Of a stretch of 64,000 bases of DNA, positions 54,234 through 62,530 are shown one piece after another. The notes under the pieces were generated by a model. It saw only the letters and a program-made list of their open reading frames with translations. It ran no database searches and was not told where the DNA came from. The DNA is from an uncultured Bacteroidia bacterium (lineage in GTDB: Bacteria; Bacteroidota; Bacteroidia; Bacteroidales; ML635J-15): positions 1,159,346 through 1,223,345 of the forward strand of contig CADCCZ010000001.1 in assembly GCA_902800045.1 (NCBI GenBank), in the 5' to 3' direction. The position numbers were made by a program, and so were the translations under genes. How positions within the stretch are numbered: position 1 is the stretch's first letter; the number at the start of each line of letters is the position of its first letter.

Positions 54234-55853
54234 ATGATAAAGGAATTATTCGTAGATTATTACAAGAACGCGATTGTGAAGAACTGGGATCTTCCATCAC
54301 TTCAAGACTATGACAACAAAGAATCCGTAATCACCTTCGGAACCCTAGGAAATAACATTCTCAAATTACACAAATTATTTAAGGATTGTGGCATAAATGA
54401 TGGCGACAAGATTATAGTAGTAGGTAAGAACTCGGTAAACTGGGGCTGCGTATACCTGGCAGCAACTACCTACGGAGCCGTTATCGTTCCACTTCTTCAG
54501 GACTTCACTCCTAAAGATATATATGCGCTCACAAACCATTCGGACGCTCGCATAGCATTCGTATCGGAATACATCCTCAACAAGATGGATGTCAGCAACT
54601 TTACACAGCTTGAAGAAATCTTTAAATTAGACAATTTTGACTCGTACTATGTACGCAACGGCGAAAGCCACACTTACGACAGGAACATGCCAGAAGTTTC
54701 GGCAAAGGACTTCACACTGCCAGCTCAGCCAAACGACAAGCTTGGTGTAATCCTTTACACATCAGGAACTTCGGGCAGTCCTAAGGGTGTTATGCTGACA
54801 CTCAACGCCTTGGCAGCCAATATAAAGTTCGCACGCGAGAACATGTTCCTCGTAAGCGGCGACAAGTTGGTTTCGTTCCTGCCATTGGCACACTGCTACG
54901 GCTGTGCTTTCGACTTCCTCTACCCTCTCACCGAAGGTTGCCACATCATCTTCCTCGGCAAGTTGCCTTCTCCGCAGGTAATTCTCAAGGCTTTCGGCGA
55001 ATACAAGCCACGTCTTATCCTTTCGGTTCCGCTGATCCTCGAAAAGATATACAAAGGCAAGATTAAGCCGACCCTCGAAAAGCCAGTCGTCAAGTTCATG
55101 ACCAAGATTCCTGGACTTCGCAGCCTCATTTACAGCAAGATACGCAAGACCCTCGAAGAAGCTTTCGGTGGCAACTTCATCGAACTCATCCTCGGTGGCG
55201 CAAAGGTAAACCGCGAAGTAGAAACCTTCCTCAAGAAGATAGGATTCCGCTTCACAGTAGGTTACGGTATGACCGAATGCGGACCTCTCGTAGCATATAG
55301 CGGATGGAAGACCAACAAGTTGTACGCAGCAGGCAAATTGGTTGACTGCCTCGAAGCAAAGGTAGAATCGAGCGCTCCTGGCAAGATTGGTGAAATACTT
55401 CTCCGCGGCGAAAACATCATGTGCGGTTACTACAAGAATCCTGAAGAAACAGCAAGAGCACTCGACGACGAAGGTTGGTTGCATACTGGCGACCTCGGTC
55501 TTATCGACAGCGAAGGCTTCATTTCGCTCAAGGGCCGCAGCAAGACTATGATTCTCACCAGCTCAGGTCAGAACGTATATCCCGAAGAAATAGAATCGAG
55601 ACTCTGCAACTTCCCGTTGGTTTCGGAATGCGTAGTTGTAAGCCGTGCCGCTAAGATAGTTTCAATCATCTACCCCAACCCAGACCTCACCAAGGGAATG
55701 TCGTCGGAGCAGATCGAAACCGAACTTGCAGAATACCAGAAGCAAATAAATTCCGAAATGCCAGCCTATATGCAAATCAACAAGATACAGGTTCGCGACC
55801 AGGAATTTGAGAAAACGCCCAAAAAGAGTATCAAACGATACCTATACGAATAA
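54234..55853 (+). CDS. Long-chain acyl-CoA synthetase (AMP-binding family)
   Basis: The enzyme activates fatty acids with ATP to acyl-AMP and then acyl-CoA. The 539-residue protein has the P-loop-like AMP-binding motif LYTSGTSGSPKG (about 176-187), the FLPLAHCYG block, GYGMTECGP (adenine-binding) near 345-353, LHTGDLG near 416, and the catalytic lysine region KTPKKSIKRYLYE at the C-terminus. Length and end are typical of the shorter bacterial FadD-like ligases. Chain-length preference cannot be read. The ATG at 54234 follows an A-rich, weak ribosome site. It is monocistronic, with a terminator at 55882-55916. Confidence 0.9.
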   Translation: MIKELFVDYYKNAIVKNWDLPSLQDYDNKESVITFGTLGNNILKLHKLFKDCGINDGDKIIVVGKNSVNWGCVYLAATTYGAVIVPLLQDFTPKDIYALTNHSDARIAFVSEYILNKMDVSNFTQLEEIFKLDNFDSYYVRNGESHTYDRNMPEVSAKDFTLPAQPNDKLGVILYTSGTSGSPKGVMLTLNALAANIKFARENMFLVSGDKLVSFLPLAHCYGCAFDFLYPLTEGCHIIFLGKLPSPQVILKAFGEYKPRLILSVPLILEKIYKGKIKPTLEKPVVKFMTKIPGLRSLIYSKIRKTLEEAFGGNFIELILGGAKVNREVETFLKKIGFRFTVGYGMTECGPLVAYSGWKTNKLYAAGKLVDCLEAKVESSAPGKIGEILLRGENIMCGYYKNPEETARALDDEGWLHTGDLGLIDSEGFISLKGRSKTMILTSSGQNVYPEEIESRLCNFPLVSECVVVSRAAKIVSIIYPNPDLTKGMSSEQIETELAEYQKQINSEMPAYMQINKIQVRDQEFEKTPKKSIKRYLYE

Positions 55854-55881
55854 ACACAACAACAAAAACTCCTAATGAATG

Positions 55882-55916
55882 AAAACGCAGGACTCCCAAG
55901 CCTGCGTTTTTGTTTT
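55882..55916 (+). terminator. Terminator of the acyl-CoA synthetase gene
   Basis: AAAACGCAGG (55882-55891) and CCTGCGTTTT (55901-55910) pair perfectly and are followed by T-rich sequence. Confidence 0.88.
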
Positions 55917-55921
55917 TTATC

Positions 55922-55962
55922 ATATTTCTTGTAGTGGTGCATAGCGCCACTACAAGAAATAT
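55922..55962. repeat. 41-bp near-perfect palindrome (19-bp stem)
   Basis: ATATTTCTTGTAGTGG (55922-55937) pairs with CCACTACAAGAAATAT (55947-55962). Inside, T-G and GC/GC pairs continue the stem to the triloop ATA. There is no T run, and it directly follows a complete terminator, so termination is not its obvious role. It looks like an interspersed palindromic repeat. Confidence 0.75.
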
Positions 55963-56002
55963 TGAACCGACAAGCATATTTTCCCATTTTAGAAAAATTC
56001 TA

Positions 56003-56010
56003 TATCTTCG
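56003..56010 (+). promoter_or_regulatory. Candidate promoter for the C69 peptidase operon
   Basis: TATCTTCG is one base from TAnnTTTG and ends 21 bases before the ATG at 56032. Confidence 0.4.
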
Positions 56011-56031
56011 CAACCGATAAATAATAACACT

Positions 56032-57666
56032 ATGCTACATAAATTTCTCTCATTAATAAGCATTTGCGCACTTACGACAACCATCGCCTCTGCACAAATC
56101 GACTATTCCGACTGGGTAGGCGACTACCCCGACGGCTGCACAAGCATAACTGTTGGCAAGAAAGCCAGCGCCGACGGTTCTGTATTTACATCGCACACCG
56201 ACGACAGCCACCGCTCAAAGTCGGAATTCAACATAGAGCCGGCACGCGACTACCCGAAGGGTGCAACAAAGAAAATCTACAAGCGCGTATCGAAAAACAT
56301 CTACGCTATGCCGACATACGAATTCGAGGAAGTTGGTGAAATTCCGCAGGTTGCACATACATACCGCTATATAAATACCGCATACCCCTGCATGAACGAA
56401 AAGCAGCTCGGCATTGGCGAATCGACTTTCGGAGGACGAAAGTCGCTGGTTTCCGAAAACGGCATTATCGACTGCACACAACTCTGCCTGTTGATGCTCG
56501 AACGCTGTGCAACAGCCCGCGAAGCCATAACGCTTGCTGGCGAGCTGATTAAGGAATACGGCTGGATAGATGTTGGAGAATGCCTCACCATTGCCGACAA
56601 GGACGAAGTCTGGCACCTTGAAATCATCGGTCCGGGCAAGGGCAAGAAAGGTGGAATCTGGGTTGCACAGCGCGTTCCCGACGACCACATAGCCGTAAAT
56701 GCCAACGCCAGCACCATCAAGCATATCGACTTGAAAAACAGCGATATGTTCATGGCCAGCGAAAACATCTTCAAGATGGCTCTCGACTCGGGATGGTGCA
56801 AGTCGGAAGCAGACTTTGAGTTTTGCCACGCCTACGCACCCGAAAGCCGCAACAGCATCGCTGCACGTCGTCGCGAATGGCGCGTGTTCGACCTTGTGGC
56901 TCCTTCGCTCAAGCTCGATGCCAACGATCAGGACTATCCATTTTCGGTAAAGCCTGACAAGCCAGTGACTTTGGAACAAATATCGATGATTTTCCGCGAC
57001 TACTACGAAGGTACACCATACGACATTACACACGCCCTCACCGTTACCGACAAGGACGGCAAAGAGATTATTTCGCCGATGGCAAACCCGCAGATGCCTT
57101 ACGATCAGATGAAAATTGAGAACGTACGCGGAAGCTGGTACGACGTTGATTCAAAAAACGGCAAGATTGAAATGCTTGGAGAACGCACAATAGCACGCTG
57201 GTACACAATGTACGCCACAATCCTGCAGTGCCGCTCGTGGTTGCCCGACGAAATTGGCGGAGTGGCATGGATAGCCCTCGACAATGTTGCCACCTCGATA
57301 TATGTGCCGTTTTATCCGCAAATTACCCAACTGCCAAAATGCTACGAAACACCCGGTCGTCCAAACGGTTACACCCAGGAATCGGCTTGGTGGGCATTCA
57401 ACAGGCTCGGCACGCTCACGCACCAGCGCTGGGGCGACATGCGCAAGGATGTGGTCGAGGCGGTTTGGATTCCTTGGCAGAAAGAACTTTTCGACAACCA
57501 GAAGGACATCGAAGCCGAAGCCAAAGCATTGATGGACAAGAAGAACGGCCGCAAGGAAGCCATTGCAAAACTAACAGAATACTCAAATATGTGGGGACAA
57601 AAAGTCGTCGATAAGGCATGGAAACTCGGCGATTTCCTATGGACAAAATATGATGAGAAATTCTAG
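56032..57666 (+). CDS. Secreted C69-family dipeptidase
   Basis: Peptidase family C69 enzymes are Ntn-hydrolases that split dipeptides. The 544-residue product has a signal peptide (1-22, ending ASAQ). The nucleophile candidate is Cys36 in DGCTSITVGKKASADGS, which becomes N-terminal only if residues 23-35 are removed, as in self-processing Ntn enzymes. Later blocks GIGESTFGG and WLPDEIGGVAWIALDN fit the family. It is probably periplasmic or surface-exposed and supplies amino acids from peptides. The next gene starts three bases after its stop, so the two are co-transcribed. Confidence 0.9.
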   Translation: MLHKFLSLISICALTTTIASAQIDYSDWVGDYPDGCTSITVGKKASADGSVFTSHTDDSHRSKSEFNIEPARDYPKGATKKIYKRVSKNIYAMPTYEFEEVGEIPQVAHTYRYINTAYPCMNEKQLGIGESTFGGRKSLVSENGIIDCTQLCLLMLERCATAREAITLAGELIKEYGWIDVGECLTIADKDEVWHLEIIGPGKGKKGGIWVAQRVPDDHIAVNANASTIKHIDLKNSDMFMASENIFKMALDSGWCKSEADFEFCHAYAPESRNSIAARRREWRVFDLVAPSLKLDANDQDYPFSVKPDKPVTLEQISMIFRDYYEGTPYDITHALTVTDKDGKEIISPMANPQMPYDQMKIENVRGSWYDVDSKNGKIEMLGERTIARWYTMYATILQCRSWLPDEIGGVAWIALDNVATSIYVPFYPQITQLPKCYETPGRPNGYTQESAWWAFNRLGTLTHQRWGDMRKDVVEAVWIPWQKELFDNQKDIEAEAKALMDKKNGRKEAIAKLTEYSNMWGQKVVDKAWKLGDFLWTKYDEKF

Positions 57667-57669
57667 ACA

Positions 57670-59112
57670 ATGTCATTGATTTACAAACACATATTAACAT
57701 TTATAACCATTACACTACCGATTGCAGCAGCTTTCGGACAAAGCGATTTCACTGCTTCTTTGAAAAAGAATCTCGGCAGCTACACACCGCAGTACATCGA
57801 AGCCGAAATAGAATCTGCAGCCACAAGCGAGCATCTTTACCCCAAAGTAATGATTTCGGAAGAAACGTACACGCTGACACAGAATGCAATATCGTACTAC
57901 GATGCAATATCGTCGCTACCATCCGAAACGAAAAACGCCATGCTGAAGGCACATTCGGAACTCGTATTTGCTGCCGAAAAAACGGGCATCTCCTACCCCG
58001 ACGAACTTCTGTGGCTACCGTTTGCAATTTCGGCATTCGGCAAGGATTATGAACGTGACGGTAACTGCGGAGTATGGGGACTGCAATACCTATATGCAAT
58101 AAAATACGGCGTAGAAATCAGCGAATGCACCGAAGGCCGCCACGACATCATGCAATCGACACCAGCAGCAATACGCCAGTTGCAATATCTGCACGACAAG
58201 TTCGGCAAATGGGACGAAGCTTTGGCCGCTTATCTTTTCGGCTCGTCGAACCTGAAGCTCATGCAAGTGCAGAAGAAGCCTTTAAACGAGATTTATACCT
58301 CCCTAGACCCATATGGAAAGAACATTTTCGACATCTGGTGTGCTATGATTTCGTGGGCAGAGAACTACAAAAACAGCAAAATCGATGTCAAGGCGATAGA
58401 ACAGCATTACGACACCATACGCATTAGTGACCGCATTCATATCGAGCAGATTTCCAAGGTGATGGGCATAAGTCTGAACGAACTGAAATCGCTCAATTCG
58501 ACATTCCATTGCGAAGTCATCGACGGACGGCACACTGCAGTGACATTCAAGCTGCCTACTGGCAGAAAAGACGATTTCGCAAGGCTTCACGACAGCATTG
58601 TCAAGTACAACGACACCATTTATTTCCCGCCGCCAAAGCCGCCAGTAGAACCGAAAAATTACGTCGTAGAAGGCAACGGCGACAAAATTATCTATAAAAT
58701 ACAAAGCGGCGACTATCTTGGCAAGATTGCACAGAAATTTGGTGTGAAAGTCAGCGACATACAGGCATGGAACGGACTGAGCAACACCAACATAACCGCA
58801 GGCAAGACACTTGTCATCTGGACGGGCAAGAAGCCGAGCGCAAGCAGCCAGACTTCGCAACCGAAGGCAAGTTCGACAACGACAAAGCCTGCAACGCAGT
58901 CAAGTTCAAGCAATTCTGCATCTACGGCAACATTCAACACAAAGGACTATACTTTAGTTGAAACCTACACGGTAAAATCGGGCGACAATCCGTACAACAT
59001 AGCCAAGCGCTACAGCTGGGCTACCGCCGACGATATCCTGAAGTGGAACAATATTTCGGACCCGTCGAAACTGCAAGTCGGACAGAAACTGAAGATTTAC
59101 AAGAAGAAATAA
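57670..59112 (+). CDS. MltD-like protein with two LysM domains, lacking the catalytic glutamate
   Basis: The 480-residue product has a signal peptide (about 1-24, ending AFGQ), a lytic-transglycosylase-like fold (about 90-200), and LysM peptidoglycan-binding domains at about 337-381 and 431-480, joined by a serine/threonine-rich linker (about 385-425). In active MltD enzymes the motif is of the type LPxxESxF; here it is LPFAISAF, so Ile120 stands where the catalytic glutamate should be. The block CGVWGLQ keeps the rest of the substrate groove. It is therefore likely a peptidoglycan-binding protein without lytic activity. It is co-transcribed with the C69 dipeptidase. Confidence 0.87.
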   Translation: MSLIYKHILTFITITLPIAAAFGQSDFTASLKKNLGSYTPQYIEAEIESAATSEHLYPKVMISEETYTLTQNAISYYDAISSLPSETKNAMLKAHSELVFAAEKTGISYPDELLWLPFAISAFGKDYERDGNCGVWGLQYLYAIKYGVEISECTEGRHDIMQSTPAAIRQLQYLHDKFGKWDEALAAYLFGSSNLKLMQVQKKPLNEIYTSLDPYGKNIFDIWCAMISWAENYKNSKIDVKAIEQHYDTIRISDRIHIEQISKVMGISLNELKSLNSTFHCEVIDGRHTAVTFKLPTGRKDDFARLHDSIVKYNDTIYFPPPKPPVEPKNYVVEGNGDKIIYKIQSGDYLGKIAQKFGVKVSDIQAWNGLSNTNITAGKTLVIWTGKKPSASSQTSQPKASSTTTKPATQSSSSNSASTATFNTKDYTLVETYTVKSGDNPYNIAKRYSWATADDILKWNNISDPSKLQVGQKLKIYKKK

Positions 59113-59278
59113 TTCTGCACGCTGAGCGTAGTCGAAGCGGCAAGCCAACTTGTCGAAGTACAGATTAGCCTCACCCGATTAAAGGTCTCCTTCTGTATTT
59201 CGCAGCATTTAGGCAATTGCCTTACGCATAGCAAATACACGCGACACATTTTTTTGACTTACAACACAAGAAGATCAA
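59113..59278. repeat. Spacer with a CTGAGCGTAGTCGAAG-type interspersed motif
   Basis: CACGCTGAGCGTAGTCGAAG at about 59118-59137, followed by CTTGTCGAAGTAC, resembles a short repeat I recall as scattered through many bacterial genomes. It lies between convergent genes. No perfect terminator hairpin is visible. Confidence 0.4.
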
Positions 59279-60724
59279 CTATTTGCCAATCTTGTATATT
59301 CGGTTTATCTTTATGCTTGGGTCCAACATTTTTTTGTCCAAGAAGAAAACCTTTGGTGAATTGAACATAAGTTCATACTTCTTTTTATGCGAATTTTTTA
59401 TTGATAGACTTAATGCTCCAAGATTTTCGTCGACATGGACTACCATTATTCTCCCATACGCACTTCCATACCGGCAATGACTACACGACCCATAGTCGGC
59501 AAACATGACGTAATCAAAGTCCTTGTAGTCGTATTGGATTCCTGTAGTATCGAATATTGTTTCCATCGACGAAATAGGCGGACATTTTTCTCGGCTAAGT
59601 ACGACTTCATCGGGATTGTAGTCTTCTATAGTAGATGTCGTGTAATAGTAATGATATATGCCATCGTTACCAAGCGAATCTTGAATTGATACATTGTTTG
59701 TACCATTGAAAAGGATCCGCTGCGATGACATTAATTCAATATTACTGTTTATAACACCACTTTCGTTCTTAAATTTCTTCGATGATATCGAATAGACAAA
59801 ATCAATGTGCCGTCCTGTATACGCTTCTTCATCTATGCGAACCATTATATACAACAAGTCGTTGCCGATAAAAGCAATTTGATCAATTTTAGGCTTAGTG
59901 TGAATCTTGTAATCATTCATTATCCGAAGATTTACATACGCCTTTCTATAGTTTCCAATCAAGACATCATCGGGCAAAATTGAATCGAGAAGCTGTTCTG
60001 TTCGTCGTATAGGCGGATAGTCAACCACAACAGTATCAATTACCTTAAGCTTATTGTTCATTATATAAACTTTCCCCTTTAACGGATCCGACACGGCAAC
60101 ATAGTCATCGGATTTTGCAATCATGTTAAAACTTAAATGCGACAACAATATGCCCCGGCCAATATCAAACTTAACAGACCTCTCGGCAATACGAGTCCTC
60201 ATGTTGAATACTTTAACACTTATTTTGCCATACGGGCTTCCTTTTCGCGTAAAGTTATATGTATTGGCAAGCAATACCTTATGATCCGACTTAGCATTGA
60301 GCCGTGATATAAAATTATAATCATTCCACAGTCTTATCCTTTTGTCTTCCTCAAGAACAACTCCTGCCTTTTTTGTCCTATAAATGTAATACTGAACCAT
60401 AACCAGAATCTCTCCGTTAGGCATTTCTGCACCCAAATAACGGTCATCATAAATACTCAAACCTCTTGTTGGCCTTCTGAAATACAGTTTACTATCGTTA
60501 CGCATGCTATCTACGACAAGTAATTCTAGCATTTCGCTTCTCTCATCCGTAAACATCTGCATCATAGGGACAATCGTCTTGTTTTTGCTCTGAAATTTAT
60601 AATAATAATCATAGTATTCGGTACCTTGCCACTTTTCTATCTCAACTTTAGGAGAAACAGAAAAAGTCTGAGCTAAAAGATTTTGACAAATGACAACAAA
60701 TAATATCAGTGCTAAGTTTTTCAT
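59279..60724 (-). CDS. Secreted protein of unknown function, possibly a beta-propeller
   Basis: The product read from the ATG at 60724 is 481 residues with a signal peptide (MKNLALILFVVICQNLLAQ, 1-19). An in-frame start 18 codons upstream is less likely because it would bury the signal. The mature part alternates short hydrophobic strands and charged turns (KVYIMNNKLKVIDTVVVD, LLYIMVRIDE), in the style of six-bladed propellers of Bacteroidota, but I cannot assign a family. It carries no T9SS tail and no lipobox. It is a single gene, convergent with the C69 operon. Confidence 0.7.
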   Translation of the reverse strand: MKNLALILFVVICQNLLAQTFSVSPKVEIEKWQGTEYYDYYYKFQSKNKTIVPMMQMFTDERSEMLELLVVDSMRNDSKLYFRRPTRGLSIYDDRYLGAEMPNGEILVMVQYYIYRTKKAGVVLEEDKRIRLWNDYNFISRLNAKSDHKVLLANTYNFTRKGSPYGKISVKVFNMRTRIAERSVKFDIGRGILLSHLSFNMIAKSDDYVAVSDPLKGKVYIMNNKLKVIDTVVVDYPPIRRTEQLLDSILPDDVLIGNYRKAYVNLRIMNDYKIHTKPKIDQIAFIGNDLLYIMVRIDEEAYTGRHIDFVYSISSKKFKNESGVINSNIELMSSQRILFNGTNNVSIQDSLGNDGIYHYYYTTSTIEDYNPDEVVLSREKCPPISSMETIFDTTGIQYDYKDFDYVMFADYGSCSHCRYGSAYGRIMVVHVDENLGALSLSIKNSHKKKYELMFNSPKVFFLDKKMLDPSIKINRIYKIGK

Positions 60725-61035
60725 GCTTACAAATTTAACCTTCATATTATACAAATTACTCATATCATCGCAAAACATAATTTCGTTGCAAGTATAAGCA
60801 TATATTTTAACTCAGACAAGAATTACTAGATAGATTTTTCATAAACATCTAGCATACGTTCAATCTCACTTGTTTCGATGCGTGAGACACTTTTTTTTGA
60901 GTACGGCAACGGTTAAAATCATCATTCTCGGCATAAGAATTAAGTTCTCACAATTCCTAAAAACCTACAATTCAACAACTTGACACTTTTTAGAAAAATA
61001 ATTAAAAAATTATTTGCCAGTTAAAAATAAAGCAG
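60725..61035. other. Gene-free spacer between the hypothetical gene and tRNA-Asn
   Basis: This AT-rich stretch of about 310 bases must hold the leftward promoter of the hypothetical gene. The best match is minus-strand TATACTTG at 60789-60796 (one base off TAnnTTTG). I see no ORF or repeat. Confidence 0.4.
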
Positions 61036-61043
61036 TATCTTTG
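61036..61043 (+). promoter_or_regulatory. Promoter for tRNA-Asn
   Basis: TATCTTTG with TTTG at 61013-61016, exactly 19 bases upstream: the best full match to the Bacteroidota consensus in the window. Confidence 0.75.
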
Positions 61044-61052
61044 CACCGCTTT

Positions 61053-61126
61053 TCCTCAGTAGCTCAGTTGGTTAGAGCACCTGACTGTTAATCAGGGGGT
61101 CGTAGGTTCAAGTCCTACCTGGGGAG
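61053..61126 (+). tRNA. tRNA-Asn (anticodon GTT)
   Basis: The cloverleaf is complete: acceptor TCCTCAG / CTGGGGA (one G-T pair), D-arm with AGCTCAGTTGGTTAGAGC, anticodon stem CCTGA / TCAGG around the loop CTGTTAA with anticodon GTT (61087-61089), and the T-arm GTTCAAGTC. The 3' CCA is not encoded (CCG follows the discriminator G), so it must be added by a nucleotidyltransferase. Confidence 0.97.
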
Positions 61127-61129
61127 CCG

Positions 61130-61158
61130 AAAAGCGGACTGAAAAGCCCGCTTTTTTT
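61130..61158 (+). terminator. Terminator of tRNA-Asn
   Basis: AAAAGCGG (61130-61137) and CCGCTTTT (61148-61155), then more T. Confidence 0.88.
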
Positions 61159-61189
61159 GTTAATATAAGTATCTCAAAATCAAACAAAA

Positions 61190-62173
61190 ATGAATCTACA
61201 TACAATATACTCCAACGAATATCCAGATTTCATACGCGAGATTGCCAACACATCTGCAATGCTCCGCCTCGACGACATCGGCATGAACTGCGGATGCGAA
61301 TACACTGGTTTTCCGATGTTTGCAGGACTTGAAAAATACTCACGATACTACCATAGCATTGGCGTTGCCCTAATTGTATGGCACTTTACCCACGACAAAA
61401 AGCAAAGCACCGCCGGACTGCTCCACGACATTTCGTCACCAGCGTTTGCACACGTCATCGACTTCATGCACGGCGACTACATAACTCAGGAATCGACCGA
61501 AGACGGGACACTGGCAATTATCGAAAAATCAGCCGAAATACAGCAACTGCTGAAGAAATACGGCATGAAGACTTCCGAAGTCGCCGACTACCACCTCTAC
61601 CCCATTGCCGACAACGACACGCCGCGCCTTTCGGCCGACCGACTCGAATATACCATCGGCAACATCGTGAACTACAAGCTCGCAAGCCCAGAAAAAGCGA
61701 AAGAACTGTACGATAACCTCATAGTCGGCACAAACGAAGACAGTCAACCCGAAATAATGTTCACAGACAAGGACAAAGCCTTGGAATTTGCGAAGTTATC
61801 GTTGCAATGCTCACGTATATACGTTGCCGACGAAGACCGCTACTCCATGCAACGCTTGGCGGAGATATTAAAAGAGTGCATTATTCGCGGAATAATTACC
61901 GAAAACGACTTATACCTTGGCGAAGCAATTGTCATCGAGAAACTTATGAATAACGAATTCTCAGCAAAAGAATGGCAGAAATTCAGAAACTATTCGACCA
62001 TTGTACACACAGCCGACAATCCAGATTCAAGAGTCATCTATGCCAAGAAACGCCACATCAACCCGTATATCAGCGGATTAGGCAGAGTCGGCGATGTTTT
62101 TTCGGAATACGGAAACGCACTTCGGGAATATTTAACAGAGAGCCAGGATTATGCAATTTGCGGAAAAGACTAG
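61190..62173 (+). CDS. HD-domain phosphohydrolase family protein
   Basis: The 327-residue protein shows the HD-superfamily metal motifs: His55 in RYYHSIGVA and His79-Asp80 in GLLHDISSPAFAH. Such proteins hydrolyse phosphate esters, often nucleotides; the opening CEYTGFPMFAGLEKYSRYYHS is seen in uncharacterised HD proteins. No second catalytic domain is evident. The substrate is unknown. It starts 63 bases after the tRNA. No T-run terminator is clear, but the hairpin TTTAGCT/AGCTAAA lies at 62264-62283. Confidence 0.85.
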   Translation: MNLHTIYSNEYPDFIREIANTSAMLRLDDIGMNCGCEYTGFPMFAGLEKYSRYYHSIGVALIVWHFTHDKKQSTAGLLHDISSPAFAHVIDFMHGDYITQESTEDGTLAIIEKSAEIQQLLKKYGMKTSEVADYHLYPIADNDTPRLSADRLEYTIGNIVNYKLASPEKAKELYDNLIVGTNEDSQPEIMFTDKDKALEFAKLSLQCSRIYVADEDRYSMQRLAEILKECIIRGIITENDLYLGEAIVIEKLMNNEFSAKEWQKFRNYSTIVHTADNPDSRVIYAKKRHINPYISGLGRVGDVFSEYGNALREYLTESQDYAICGKD

Positions 62174-62220
62174 AAGCTTCAAGTTTGAAAGTTTCTGATT
62201 TCTAGTTTCTGGTTAATACA

Positions 62221-62283
62221 CGACGCAAAGCATTGCGTCGCTACAATCATCAAATTATCAACCTTTAGCTCAGCGAAGCTAAA
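62221..62283. repeat. Two short perfect hairpins downstream of the HD gene
   Basis: CGACGCAA/TTGCGTCG pair around AGCA (62221-62240), followed by CTACAAT. TTTAGCT/AGCTAAA pair around CAGCGA (62264-62283). The first is close in form to the hairpin at 53382-53399. Confidence 0.65.
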
Positions 62284-62308
62284 TCGTCAAATCTTTGAAC
62301 GTTGAACA

Positions 62309-62526
62309 TGAAACCTGAAACGGCGAAGCCATTGAAACAGCGGAGCGTCAAACGGCGAAGCCATTGAAACTCAGAAACGCCGAAAGCATAGAAACGGCGA
62401 AGCCATAGAACGGCGAAGCCCTCAACGAAGTTAAACTCAAAAACGCCGAAGGCATAGAAACGGCGAAGCCATAGAAACCTGAAACGTGCGTAGCACATGA
62501 AACGGAGAAGCCATTTAAACTTGCGT
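62309..62526. repeat. Second island of AAAC-hairpin repeats
   Basis: About a dozen irregular units of the form AAAC-hairpin-CATTG/CATAG: GGC-GAA-GCC several times, GCC-GAA-GGC, GTGC-GTA-GCAC, and degenerate ones (GCGGAGCG, GGAGAAGCC). It is the same family as the array at 53559-53917 but less regular, and it fills the space up to the stop codon of the convergent acyltransferase gene at 62531. Confidence 0.85.
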
Positions 62527-62530
62527 CAGC

